Assembly: GCA_035541775.1 (NCBI GenBank) | Contig: DATKMP010000120.1 | Location: 1-39,196, forward strand | Direction: 5' to 3' | Length of the DNA: 39,196 nucleotides | Source of the DNA: DATKMP01 sp035541775 | GTDB lineage: Bacteria; Bacteroidota; Ignavibacteria; UBA10030 | Shown here: piece after piece, positions 17,107 through 26,600 of the stretch | Numbering within the stretch: the first letter of the stretch is position 1 | How the letters are laid out: each line of letters begins with the position of its first letter | Translations under genes and position numbers: made by a program | The notes under the pieces: generated by a model | Told to the model about the DNA's origin: nothing | Databases searched by the model: none | Seen by the model: only the letters and a program-made list of their open reading frames with translations

Positions 17107-18240
17107 GTGAATCATTTTTTAAATAATAGAGAACAAAGGTTGTTTTTAATGTTGACGTGGTTGAGCTCTGTTTGTCTCTTCGGCACGGGGTGCAATAGTG
17201 TTTCAGCACAAACGTTGCCGAGCTTAAAAGAAGTCTTTAAGAACAATTTTTTGATCGGCGCGGCAATCAATCAAAATCAAATTTCTGAACGCGATACGAT
17301 CGGAGTCGCAATTCTTTCATCGCAATTTAATTCTATCTCACCGGAAAATGTACTAAAATGGGAACGCGTGCATCCGCACTTCGACCGGTACGATTTCGAC
17401 GCTGCGGACCGTTATGTTGCTTTTGGAAAAAAATATGGCATGGCCATCATCGGACATGTTTTGGTCTGGCACAATCAAACACCACCATGGGTCTTTGAAG
17501 ACAGCGCGGGAAAACCGGTAGATCGTGAAACATTGTTGCAACGCATGCACGAGCATATTGCAACGGTGGTCGGCCGATACAAGGGGCAGGTTCATGGCTG
17601 GGATGTTGTGAACGAAGCAGTGAATGAAGACGGCACGCTTCGTGAAAGCCCATGGCTGAAAATAATCGGTGAAGATTATATCGAAAAAGCATTTCAATAT
17701 GCGCATGAAGCCGATCCGTCTGCGGAACTTCATTACAATGATTTCTCGTTGGAGAACAAACCAAAACGCGATGGCGTTTTGAAGTTGATAACGAAGTTGA
17801 AGGAACATGGTGTTCCGGTAACGGCAGTCGGATTGCAAGGGCACTATAAAATGGATTGGCCGACGCTTGCTCAAATCGATACGACGGTTGATGAATTTGG
17901 CAAACTCGGGACGCGTGTTATGATCACCGAATTGGATGTTGATGTTGTTCCTGCCACGCAAGCCAATCGCGGAGCGGATCTTTCATTGAACAATCAACGA
18001 CAAGCGCATGCCGATGTATATGCTGCCGGTTTGCCGGATTCCGTACAGCAAGCGCTTGCAAAACGATATGCCGGCCTCTTTACCGTGTTTCTTCGCCATA
18101 AAGAGATTGAACGGATAACATTTTGGGGCGTAACAGACGCCAATTCGTGGCTCAATACCAGGGGCCGCACCAATTATCCGCTGCTCTTTGATCGAGAAGG
18201 AAAAGCTAAGCCGGCATTCGATGCTGTGATAAAACATTAA
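17107..18240 (+). CDS. GH10 endo-1,4-beta-xylanase
   Basis: A family 10 xylanase of 377 residues consisting of one TIM-barrel domain with no binding module. It cuts the xylan backbone and leaves short, possibly substituted, xylo-oligosaccharides. Glu170 in DVVNEAV is the acid/base and Glu275 in MITELDVDV the nucleophile. GHVLVWHNQTP and the final FWGVTDANSWL are also family marks. The GTG start gives a signal peptide with a basic N-region, cleaved near SVSAQ. An ATG at 17149 would remove the basic residues. A Cys in GTGCNS makes a lipoprotein conceivable, but the lipobox is poor. It is probably co-transcribed with the GPH symporter. Confidence 0.95.
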   Translation: MNHFLNNREQRLFLMLTWLSSVCLFGTGCNSVSAQTLPSLKEVFKNNFLIGAAINQNQISERDTIGVAILSSQFNSISPENVLKWERVHPHFDRYDFDAADRYVAFGKKYGMAIIGHVLVWHNQTPPWVFEDSAGKPVDRETLLQRMHEHIATVVGRYKGQVHGWDVVNEAVNEDGTLRESPWLKIIGEDYIEKAFQYAHEADPSAELHYNDFSLENKPKRDGVLKLITKLKEHGVPVTAVGLQGHYKMDWPTLAQIDTTVDEFGKLGTRVMITELDVDVVPATQANRGADLSLNNQRQAHADVYAAGLPDSVQQALAKRYAGLFTVFLRHKEIERITFWGVTDANSWLNTRGRTNYPLLFDREGKAKPAFDAVIKH

Positions 18241-18260
18241 TGGCATTGTGTGAGAAATTT

Positions 18261-18288
18261 TTGTACAATGGAAACGGTTACATATATA
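18261..18288 (+). promoter_or_regulatory. Promoter of the TonB-dependent receptor gene
   Basis: TTGTAC (18261-18266) and TATATA (18283-18288) are separated by 16 bases. The expected start of transcription is near 18295, 33 bases before the GTG start codon. Confidence 0.55.
18269..18282 (+). promoter_or_regulatory. LacI/CcpA-type operator in the promoter spacer
   Basis: TGGAAACGGTTACA fits the TGNAANCGNTNNCA pattern bound by LacI-family regulators and matches its reverse complement at 10 of 14 positions. It fills the spacer between the -35 and -10 boxes, a position where binding would block polymerase. The LacI-family gene at 29782 is the obvious candidate regulator. Confidence 0.6.
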
Positions 18289-18327
18289 CATTGTTAGAGA
18301 CGTCAATCAATCGAAAGGAGAATAACT

Positions 18328-21300
18328 GTGAATGATATTTTGAAACAAACGGTGACGACAATAAAGTCGCTTCTAAATCGTGCGGGTTGTCGTTTTAGAT
18401 GCCAAGATATTTTTGTTGGCGGAATTATTTTTATGCTCGCCTCTTCTATGGCGTTGGCAGGCGGAACGATCCGCGGAAAACTGCTTGACAAGGAATCAAA
18501 AGATCCATTACCCGGCGCAAACGTTGTTGTTAAAGGAACAAGTTTGGGTACATCGACGGATATTGATGGCGCGTACGTTATTTACAATGTTCCGGCAGGC
18601 GCACAAACCGTAATCGGATCGTATGTCGGATATCTTTCGCTTTCGGTGACAATCAATGTGACGGAAAATAGTGATATCACACAAAACTTTTATCTTAAGA
18701 GTACGGAAATCGAAGGCGAAGCGGTCGTCGTGACGGGGCAAGCCCAAGGGCAATTGCAAGCGATCAACCAACAAATATCGTCAAACAAAATTGCCAATAT
18801 CGTCTCCGAAGAAAAAATTCAAGAATTGCCCGACTTTAACGCCGCACAGGCAATCGGTCGTTTACCTGGTGTCTCGACAACGAAGAATCAGGGTGAGGAT
18901 AATAAAATAGTTATTAGAGGTTTAGCTCCTCAATTTAATGCGGTTGCCGTTGGCGGTATTACGCTTGCTTCAACGGGAAGCACTCAGATCGGGGCAACTT
19001 CGACCGGCCTCACTTCAGGTACGATGAGTAATGATAGAAGTGTTGACCTTACCATGGTAACTCCCTATATGATCAAATCGATCGAAGTTTATAAGTCGCT
19101 TACTCCTGACATGGAAGCGAACGCAATAGGCGGTTATGTGAACATGGAGTTGAGAGAAGCCCCATCGGGATTGCGCACGAACGTACTGTTTCAAGAAGGT
19201 TATACAGAAAAGAGCAACACCTACGGAAACTATAGAGCCGTGGTTTCGGCGAGCGATCGATTCTTCGGAGATAAAATCGGTGTTTATGTACTCGCAAACG
19301 CAGAACAATACGATCGCAGTGCAGATAACATGAACGCGGGTTACCAAACCGCGAATTCACTTGTGGATTCAACCGGGTTCAGGCAGGTTCGTGTAACCAA
19401 TGTGACACTTGATCGCCATGTTGAAACCAGAAACCGATACGGCGCAAACGTGATTCTGGATTATATGCTGCCCTTCGGCTCTATCAAATCGGTGAATATG
19501 TTCAGCCGCGAGAGGGAGGATTACACGGATTATAGCGAACTTTTGAATTATGCCAGTCCAAACTATGATATAGATTTTCGTTACCGGCAGGGTATCAATA
19601 CGAATGATGTTGCTGTCAATTCTTTAGAATTTACAAATGATTTTAAACTTTTCTCCGTGGATATCAAGGCGGCGAATTCATATTCAAGGAATGCCCAGCC
19701 GCTCTCGCCGTATTATACATTTTTTCAAAACGGCGGCATCAGCCACACAAACGTTCCGACAGGCCATATAAATATACTTCCAGAAAATCTTGTGCATTTT
19801 CTTACCCCACAACCAGACTCGACAACGTTGTTGGGATCGACGAGTATGTTTAGTGCCGCATATCAAGAGAACGATCAAATCTATAAGGGCGATTTCAAAG
19901 TCCCGATGAACATCAGTTCATTCCTCTCCGGCTTCTTTAAGTTCGGCGGTGAATATCGATATAATCTTCAAAAAAATGACCAGAGCACGCCGTATATTTC
20001 AATCAACAAAGGGAATTCCACAAATCGTGATATAAATTATACGGTTGCGCAAGCTATTAATGCACTGTGGCCTAACTTGCGGTATGCAAGTACCGGACAA
20101 CTGGAAGGAGCTAACTTCACCAATAGTGAATCAAAACTTTATAATAGCTTTCTGAGTAACAAATTCGGGAGCATGTATTGGGCTACAAACCCGACCATCC
20201 TGAATGGAATGATGAATTACATCATGAACAATGCTGCTCTTCAGGCAACGAACTCTGTCGGTGGATGGTTCAACGGCCCATACCAAAATCTTCCTAATGA
20301 TTACAAATATTCTGAAAAATATACTGCAGGATACTTGATGGGTGAGTTGGACGTAAGCCAGCAATTTATGATAGTCGGCGGCGCGCGTTATGAAGAAGTT
20401 CATGGCTTGTTCGATGCTTACAACATGGAGGATGAACGTAACCCGGCAATTCAGCCGTATCGAAAGGTCTCGGCCAGTATGTGGAATCATTTCTGGCTCC
20501 CACAGGTACAGGCGAAGTATAGTTTTGGTAATTGGGCAGATTTACGGTATTCATACACGCAGACACTTGCCAGGCCCGATTATACCCAGCTCGATCCGCA
20601 TTATAATATATCGGCCGATTCCCCAAGAAACATCTATTCTGGCAATCCTAACCTTGTACCGGCACAGGCATATAACCACGATGTCTTGTTGTCGCTTCAT
20701 TCCAACGACTTAGGCCTTCTCACCATCGGCGGCTTCTACAAGGAAATAAAAAATTTCACCTATGCCACATCGTACCACCTGCACAGTCAAGCTGTGTATA
20801 ATAAATTTGGTATAACCGGCCTCGACTCTGTAACATCATTCCCCGAATTATCTCCTGTTACGGATGATGATGCAGTGTTGAACACGTTCGTCAACAGTCA
20901 GTATATTGCATATGTAAAGGGACTTGAGGTAGATCTTCAAACGAGACTCTGGTATCTTCCCGCTCCTTTTAACGGAATAGTGCTCGGGATTAATTACACG
21001 CACGTTTGGTCAAGAGCCATTTATCCATACTACGACGAAAATGCTCTTCGAGGCGTGATTACGAAGTTCACCGACAGTACAAGAGTTGGCCGGTTGATTG
21101 ATCAGCCAAATGATATTTTGAACAGTTACGTTGGCTATGATTACAAAGGATTTTCAGCCAAAGTTACCTTTACGTTCCAAGGAAATTCTGTCACCTATGT
21201 CGGAGCATATCCCGAGACGGATGGTTTTTCCAAAGATTATTTTAGTGTCGGTTTTTCCGCGAGACAGATGTTGCCATGGACAGGGCTTTCAATATTCTTC

Positions 21301-21417
21301 GATGCGAACAATCTTAACAGCGAATCGAATATTTCTACTCAGCCGTCGATTGGCGGATTCACTTCTGAAAACTTCTACGGCATGACATTAAATTTAGGTA
21401 TTCGATACGAACTTTAA
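18328..21417 (+). CDS. TonB-dependent outer-membrane receptor with carboxypeptidase-regulatory-like N-domain
   Basis: A 1029-residue outer-membrane transporter. The GTG start follows AAAGGAG. A long signal peptide ends near ALAGG, a CarboxypepD-reg-like beta-sandwich spans about 47-125, the plug about 155-285 (KIQELPDFNAAQAIGRLPGV, IVIRGLAPQFNAV), and the rest is a 22-strand-type barrel ending IRYEL. The N-domain is typical of Bacteroidota-type receptors. The protein probably brings oligosaccharides into the periplasm using TonB energy. No SusD-like lipoprotein is encoded beside it, so it is not a canonical SusCD pair. The two T9SS-exported proteins downstream are the only candidate surface partners. 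A LacI-type operator overlaps its promoter. Confidence 0.88.
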   Translation: MNDILKQTVTTIKSLLNRAGCRFRCQDIFVGGIIFMLASSMALAGGTIRGKLLDKESKDPLPGANVVVKGTSLGTSTDIDGAYVIYNVPAGAQTVIGSYVGYLSLSVTINVTENSDITQNFYLKSTEIEGEAVVVTGQAQGQLQAINQQISSNKIANIVSEEKIQELPDFNAAQAIGRLPGVSTTKNQGEDNKIVIRGLAPQFNAVAVGGITLASTGSTQIGATSTGLTSGTMSNDRSVDLTMVTPYMIKSIEVYKSLTPDMEANAIGGYVNMELREAPSGLRTNVLFQEGYTEKSNTYGNYRAVVSASDRFFGDKIGVYVLANAEQYDRSADNMNAGYQTANSLVDSTGFRQVRVTNVTLDRHVETRNRYGANVILDYMLPFGSIKSVNMFSREREDYTDYSELLNYASPNYDIDFRYRQGINTNDVAVNSLEFTNDFKLFSVDIKAANSYSRNAQPLSPYYTFFQNGGISHTNVPTGHINILPENLVHFLTPQPDSTTLLGSTSMFSAAYQENDQIYKGDFKVPMNISSFLSGFFKFGGEYRYNLQKNDQSTPYISINKGNSTNRDINYTVAQAINALWPNLRYASTGQLEGANFTNSESKLYNSFLSNKFGSMYWATNPTILNGMMNYIMNNAALQATNSVGGWFNGPYQNLPNDYKYSEKYTAGYLMGELDVSQQFMIVGGARYEEVHGLFDAYNMEDERNPAIQPYRKVSASMWNHFWLPQVQAKYSFGNWADLRYSYTQTLARPDYTQLDPHYNISADSPRNIYSGNPNLVPAQAYNHDVLLSLHSNDLGLLTIGGFYKEIKNFTYATSYHLHSQAVYNKFGITGLDSVTSFPELSPVTDDDAVLNTFVNSQYIAYVKGLEVDLQTRLWYLPAPFNGIVLGINYTHVWSRAIYPYYDENALRGVITKFTDSTRVGRLIDQPNDILNSYVGYDYKGFSAKVTFTFQGNSVTYVGAYPETDGFSKDYFSVGFSARQMLPWTGLSIFFDANNLNSESNISTQPSIGGFTSENFYGMTLNLGIRYEL

Positions 21418-21534
21418 CGAAAATGAAAAGTGAAGGTATTCCGATTTGTTGCATTTGATCGTAGAAAAAAATATATTTTCACATTGCTGTTTAGTATGAA
21501 TTATTTATTAACCATAAATTAAAGGAGAAGTAAC

Positions 21535-23373
21535 ATGAAAAAAATTGTTATTGCGCTGCTTTTTATTGCGGCAGCATTTTCAGTATCACTTTATGCCCAA
21601 ACAGTTGTGCCGGTTACGAGCGATGCTGTTACTGGTACCGAAGGAAATCTTAACAATCAAATTAACGCTGTGATCACCGCAGATCCCACGGGAGCACAGC
21701 TATCCAACACGGTGTTCCAATTAGCCGCTGGTGGTTATTACGTTCTCACCAGCACAATTACAACGCCGGCACATTCGCATCTTACCCTTGTAGGGCCAGA
21801 TCCGGGTACGACGTTTGAAACATCGTTGCCGCAAATAGTATGGACCAACAGCGGCGGCGTGACGACAACATTTAATTTTGATTGCGGCGGCGATCTCACG
21901 ATGAAGAACATCTGGATTCTCTGCGCAAAAACAAGCGGCGCTCAAGTTGGAACGAGCATCGTGTTAGAGGATGATTCCCTTGCCAATCTGAGCGGCAAAG
22001 GCGAACACTTAGTGATGGATGGCTGCAATATCGATTACCAGAGCATCGGTAATGGCGGCGGAGCGATTGAGCCGTCTTGCAGACACCTTCGCGCACAAAT
22101 TACCAATACCTATTTCCGAAATTGCACCGACCCGCACTACCGTTATTACGGCAGGCCATTATCATTCACCTATCAAAGTACCACATGGCACATCGATACA
22201 GTGAACTTTGAAAATTGCACCTTCGCAAACTGCGGATACGATTATATGCAGGAATCTCCTGAATATGGTGATCATGTTTCATTCAACCATTGCACGTTTG
22301 TGAACACCATGATGTTCACATTAGAATCATCCTATTGGTGGTGGTTGTCGGTGACGAATTGCCTCTTTGTGAACTCGTATATGTTTGGCGACATTCCTTC
22401 CGGAGACGGTGCTAACCATTTTGGCGCCGGTGGATTGGTGAACATCGACAGCGTGAAGTCGTTTGGCTTTACAGTACCTTTTTCAGATTCTACGACAGTT
22501 TCGTCAGCGCTTCAGCGCCATATCCTGATCTCTAACAACAGTTATGGCCATGAAAAATGGTACACAGATTATCTTACGAACAATCCATATTTACCATCCG
22601 GCGATACAGACAAAATACACCGTATGCCTGCGATGAGCAGTAAGACACTGAAGTTCTTCACCGGGACTACAAACAATCAAAAGAACTTTCCCTATATGAC
22701 CCTGGCAAATCTTTATCCGTCTGTTGATACTATTGCTGATTGGCCATGTACCTATAATGCTGCAACAGATCCAGGATTTATTCAAAATCCATGTAACGAA
22801 GATAGCATTAAAGCATTTTTATTAGGCAGATGGTATAACGGAACAGATCATAGCTGGGCATACAATCCCTCTGCGGATGTGGCACAGAGCTGGCCATTGG
22901 CCGAAGACCTATCGTACACAAATCCCACGTTGAAAGCTGCTGCCATGGGTGGTTTCCCGTTAGGCGACCTCTTCCATTGGTGGGGACCAACAAGTACGGT
23001 TGATAAATATACATCATGGCTTGCTCAAGCGCCTGCGGAACGCGCCAGCATCTTGAACCAGTTGACTAATGGTCCTACGTCCGTCAATGGGCGGGGATCA
23101 AATGTTCCTTCAAAATATGAACTGAATCAGAACTACCCGAATCCGTTCAACCCATCAACCGTCATCAAATTTTCACTGCCCGTTCAGAGCAATGTCCGGT
23201 TGGAGTTGTTGAATATCTTAGGACAGGTTGTAAAAGTGGTGGCTGCGGGAACATACAGTGCAGGTTCTCATGAAGTGACCTTGAATGCTTCTTCACTTGC
23301 AAGCGGCGTGTATTTCTACAAACTTCAAACAGAGAATTTCTCTTCTGTGAAGAAAATGCTTCTGTTGAAGTAA
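21535..23373 (+). CDS. T9SS-exported right-handed beta-helix protein
   Basis: A 612-residue secreted protein. A signal peptide (to about YAQ) is followed by a region rich in repeated CNF/NCTF/NCLF turns (about 120-290: DGCNIDYQ, NTYFRNCT, FENCTFANC, FNHCTFVN, VTNCLFVN), as in pectate-lyase-like parallel beta-helices. Residues 526-612 form a T9SS type A sorting domain (ELNQNYPNPFNPST, ending KKMLLLK), so it is exported and probably anchored at the surface. No catalytic motif was recognised. It follows the TonB receptor by 117 bases with AAAGGAG before the ATG. It could be a polysaccharide lyase, a hydrolase or a binding protein serving as a SusD substitute. The function is not known. Confidence 0.75.
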   Translation: MKKIVIALLFIAAAFSVSLYAQTVVPVTSDAVTGTEGNLNNQINAVITADPTGAQLSNTVFQLAAGGYYVLTSTITTPAHSHLTLVGPDPGTTFETSLPQIVWTNSGGVTTTFNFDCGGDLTMKNIWILCAKTSGAQVGTSIVLEDDSLANLSGKGEHLVMDGCNIDYQSIGNGGGAIEPSCRHLRAQITNTYFRNCTDPHYRYYGRPLSFTYQSTTWHIDTVNFENCTFANCGYDYMQESPEYGDHVSFNHCTFVNTMMFTLESSYWWWLSVTNCLFVNSYMFGDIPSGDGANHFGAGGLVNIDSVKSFGFTVPFSDSTTVSSALQRHILISNNSYGHEKWYTDYLTNNPYLPSGDTDKIHRMPAMSSKTLKFFTGTTNNQKNFPYMTLANLYPSVDTIADWPCTYNAATDPGFIQNPCNEDSIKAFLLGRWYNGTDHSWAYNPSADVAQSWPLAEDLSYTNPTLKAAAMGGFPLGDLFHWWGPTSTVDKYTSWLAQAPAERASILNQLTNGPTSVNGRGSNVPSKYELNQNYPNPFNPSTVIKFSLPVQSNVRLELLNILGQVVKVVAAGTYSAGSHEVTLNASSLASGVYFYKLQTENFSSVKKMLLLK

Positions 23374-23399
23374 TGATTCTTTTTAATATCTATTATTCG

Positions 23400-23430
23400 C
23401 ATCGGAGATCCTTTCTTGGGATCTCCGATG
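23400..23430 (+). terminator. Terminator-like hairpin after the beta-helix gene
   Basis: CATCGGAGATCC (23400-23411) pairs perfectly with GGATCTCCGATG (23419-23430) around a 7-base loop. AAAA and then a short T-run (23435-23439) follow, so termination is likely. Confidence 0.75.
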
Positions 23431-23657
23431 AAAATTTTTCATAAAAATGTAATAGAAATAAAAAAATAAGGAGGTGGTTTAAATCAGCTTGGGATGTAAG
23501 GCGTAGCGCTGTTTGTTTTAGCTTTAATCACGTAAAAGTGATTGGTTGTATGTAAAAAAAATATTTTCCTTTTTTGCGGAGAATATTTTGGAGTTACAAA
23601 TTGTATGAAACACTTTTTAATTAACAACTATCCAACAACAAAAACCTTGGAGGAATT
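23431..23657. other. Leader region before the FG-GAP gene
   Basis: It contains a strong anti-16S match AAGGAGGTGG (23468-23477) with no ORF of useful size after it, and a small hairpin AATCAC/GTGATT (23526-23543). GGAGG stands before the ATG at 23658. No confident promoter was found. Confidence 0.4.
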
Positions 23658-26600
23658 ATGAAAAGGTTTACGATACTAATACCAGCCCTAGTACTCGTCC
23701 TCGTATTGGGAATGAGTCTGGCAACTGGTCAGGTGGCGGACCCAGTTTTTTCTGGCGGCCCGGGTTTGACTATACCATCAGGCGCCGCAAACGGCGGCTT
23801 TGCATGGGGCGATGTGAACGGAGACGGTTTTCTCGATGTCTTTATTCCGTCGAATAACATAATGCTCAATAGTAGCGGCACGACGTTCACTGCATCGACA
23901 ACAATGACGGCGAATGTAACGGTTAGCACGAACTCTGTCGGATGTTTACTTGCCGATTTCAACGGCGACGGAGTTCTCGATCTGTTCACAACGAATGGCG
24001 GAACACCCAGTTCTGGCCTCTACTATAACACCGCTGGTGTATTTACCGCGGCAACCGGAACAGGCGATCTTGCCAATGCAGGAGTTACGGGCGAAGTTTT
24101 CCAAGGTGCTGCGGTAGCAGATATTAATCACAGCAATTACCTTAGTATTACTTGGCCAGGAAACTTCACAAATATTTCAGCTAGTGCCGGCCCATATCCC
24201 AGCGGCGGCGGTATTTGGCTGCTGAAAGGCAATGCAGGCGGAACGTTTACCAATCTTGGAAACGGAGCATATGCGGATATCACTGCAAATATTGTAGATG
24301 TTTTTTCAGGTAGCGCCATTGGTACAGCAATCACCGGTATCGGCTGGAGTGCTTCGGATGCTAACGCAACAGTCGCCGCTGATCCGGTTGTCAGTTCAAA
24401 CAAAGTTATGAAAGTTAAAATTGGCAACTATAATGCAGCGCCTGTACTTTCATTTTCCATACCTGCCGGCAGAACACTGGCAAACTATAACAAATTCATC
24501 TTCAAGGGCTATTGGGCACAGGGAGATGTTGGTTACAAGAGTATTGTTGTTGAAGCGTCCCAATCGTCTCCGACGGGACAGGCGTTTAACAACACAGGCG
24601 GAAAAGTTCAAATTGGTTCAGTGAGTCGCTCTAAAGGCGCTTCCACTGCATGGGAATATGATACAGTGGTCATTGCCAATAGTTCCAGTCTTAGCGGAAC
24701 GGTCTATCTTGATTTTGGAATAAATTGTGCAGGTAAAGGAGCGCTTGGCACTGTTACTACCGCTGATAGTTCAACGCAATGGTATGCGGATAGTGTCACG
24801 CTTATAGGAGCGCCAGCTCCAGCTCAAGCCATCGATACGACACTTTCGCATGAAGCATGGCAGCTTTCTTTCCTTGATGCAAACAATGATGGATATCCTG
24901 ATTTATTAATGCCGAGTTTCCGAAATGGACTCTCCTTAATCGACACCGGTACAGCAGGTGGTCGTAAAGGATGCGTCTTATATATGAACGATGGAACAGG
25001 TAAATTTATTGTTCCTAACGCAACTACGCTTGGACGCCCAATTTATTCGGTCGGTGCAAGTGGAGCCAGCACAACAGTTGATACCGGAATCATTGTTGAC
25101 GATACAGTTCGTCACTTTGGCGCCATCGGCGAACAATGGGGCGACCTCAACAACGATGGTAACATGGATCTGATATTGAGCTGTAATAGTGCGGTAAATA
25201 ATAATAGCACTGGAGCTCTGGTGAACATTATTATTCTGTATGGAAAAGGCGATGGCACGTTCACGTACAAGTGGAATGGAACAAGCATTGTTACCGCCAA
25301 TGGAATTGTACAGAATGGAAACCAACGCTCGATAGGCATTGGCGACTACAACAATGACGGGCTGCAAGATATCGTGACACACGAGACATACAGCGGTCCT
25401 GTCCATTTGTACAAGAATAACGGCGATGGCACGTTCACTGACGTAGCGACCAATCTTGGCCTGACGCCGGTGAGCGGTACCATACGATCTGTGCAGTTTG
25501 TTGATTACAATAACGATGGGTTCCTGGATGTTTTTGCATGGTCTGGCGGCGCTGGCGGCAATCTTTTGCAGAAAAGCGGCGGCAACACCAACCATTGGAT
25601 TGGTTTCAAACCTATCGGCTCAGGTCACAATATGTCGGCTATTGGTGCGCGCTTTACCGTGTACACCGGAACGACAAAGCAAGTTCGCGATATTAAAGCT
25701 GAAGCCGGCGAAGGAGCTCAAGGTGGAGAATTAAGAGCGCTCTTCGGAATTGGAGCAAACACAAAAGTTGACAGCGTGAATGTTCGATGGCCGGATGGAA
25801 CAAGCACAATGTACAATTTCGGTAGTGCAAGCAATACTCTTGCGGTAAATAAGTATTATACCGTGCAAGAAGGATCGATCATTCCGTCAACACCTGCAAC
25901 GGGAAGACCGTCATGGGCATCGGCAGATACTTCTTTGCCTTCTGTGAACACGATGACGTGGCATAAAGTGGCAAGTGGAGCACAACCGTTGACGTATCAA
26001 ATACAAATTGGTACCAACAAGGCAATGTCCACGATCCTTCAAAGTTTCACAGGATTAACAGATACCACGAAATCTGTGAAGCTTCCTCTGGCAACGAAAC
26101 TCTACTGGCGTGTATCTTCATGGAATAACGATTTCCAGAGTGCATGGTCGGTGGTAGATAGTTTCCGTACCAATATGACGCCTGTGGCGCCAACAGCGAT
26201 ACCTCCAATTCTTTCACCGGCAGTGAACAGCACAACCGTGCCGAAGATTCCTGTGATTACATTGGGAAGTATTTCGACGGCATATACATATCATATTCAA
26301 ATTGATACGTTGAATACGTTTGCACACAGAGATTCAGTAAAATCGTATTCAGGCCTCATTCTTAATGATTCAACATCATTCTTAGATACAGTTGAAACAA
26401 TTAAGTCTGTGACATTTACGAACAGCAAGAAATATTTCTATCGCGTTCGTGGATGGAATGCTGCCGGTGCATCGAATTTCTCTGCAGTGGATTCGTTCAC
26501 CATCATGTTTATTCCAGCACCGCCAAGCATGATCTATCCGGCGCATAACCAAGCAAACGTGCCAGTCAATCCTCTTACGTTCAAATGGCATACAGTTGCT

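Noticed and set aside
17353..17961. Antisense frame of 202 codons inside GH10
   Set aside because: The sense strand has clear GH10 catalytic motifs; the antisense product resembles nothing.
18328..23373. Canonical SusC/SusD pair
   Set aside because: The gene after the receptor is a T9SS beta-helix protein with no lipobox and no SusD-like TPR features.
24978..25595. Antisense frame of 205 codons inside the FG-GAP gene
   Set aside because: It results from repeated Ca-loop codons read backwards; no ribosome site or motif.
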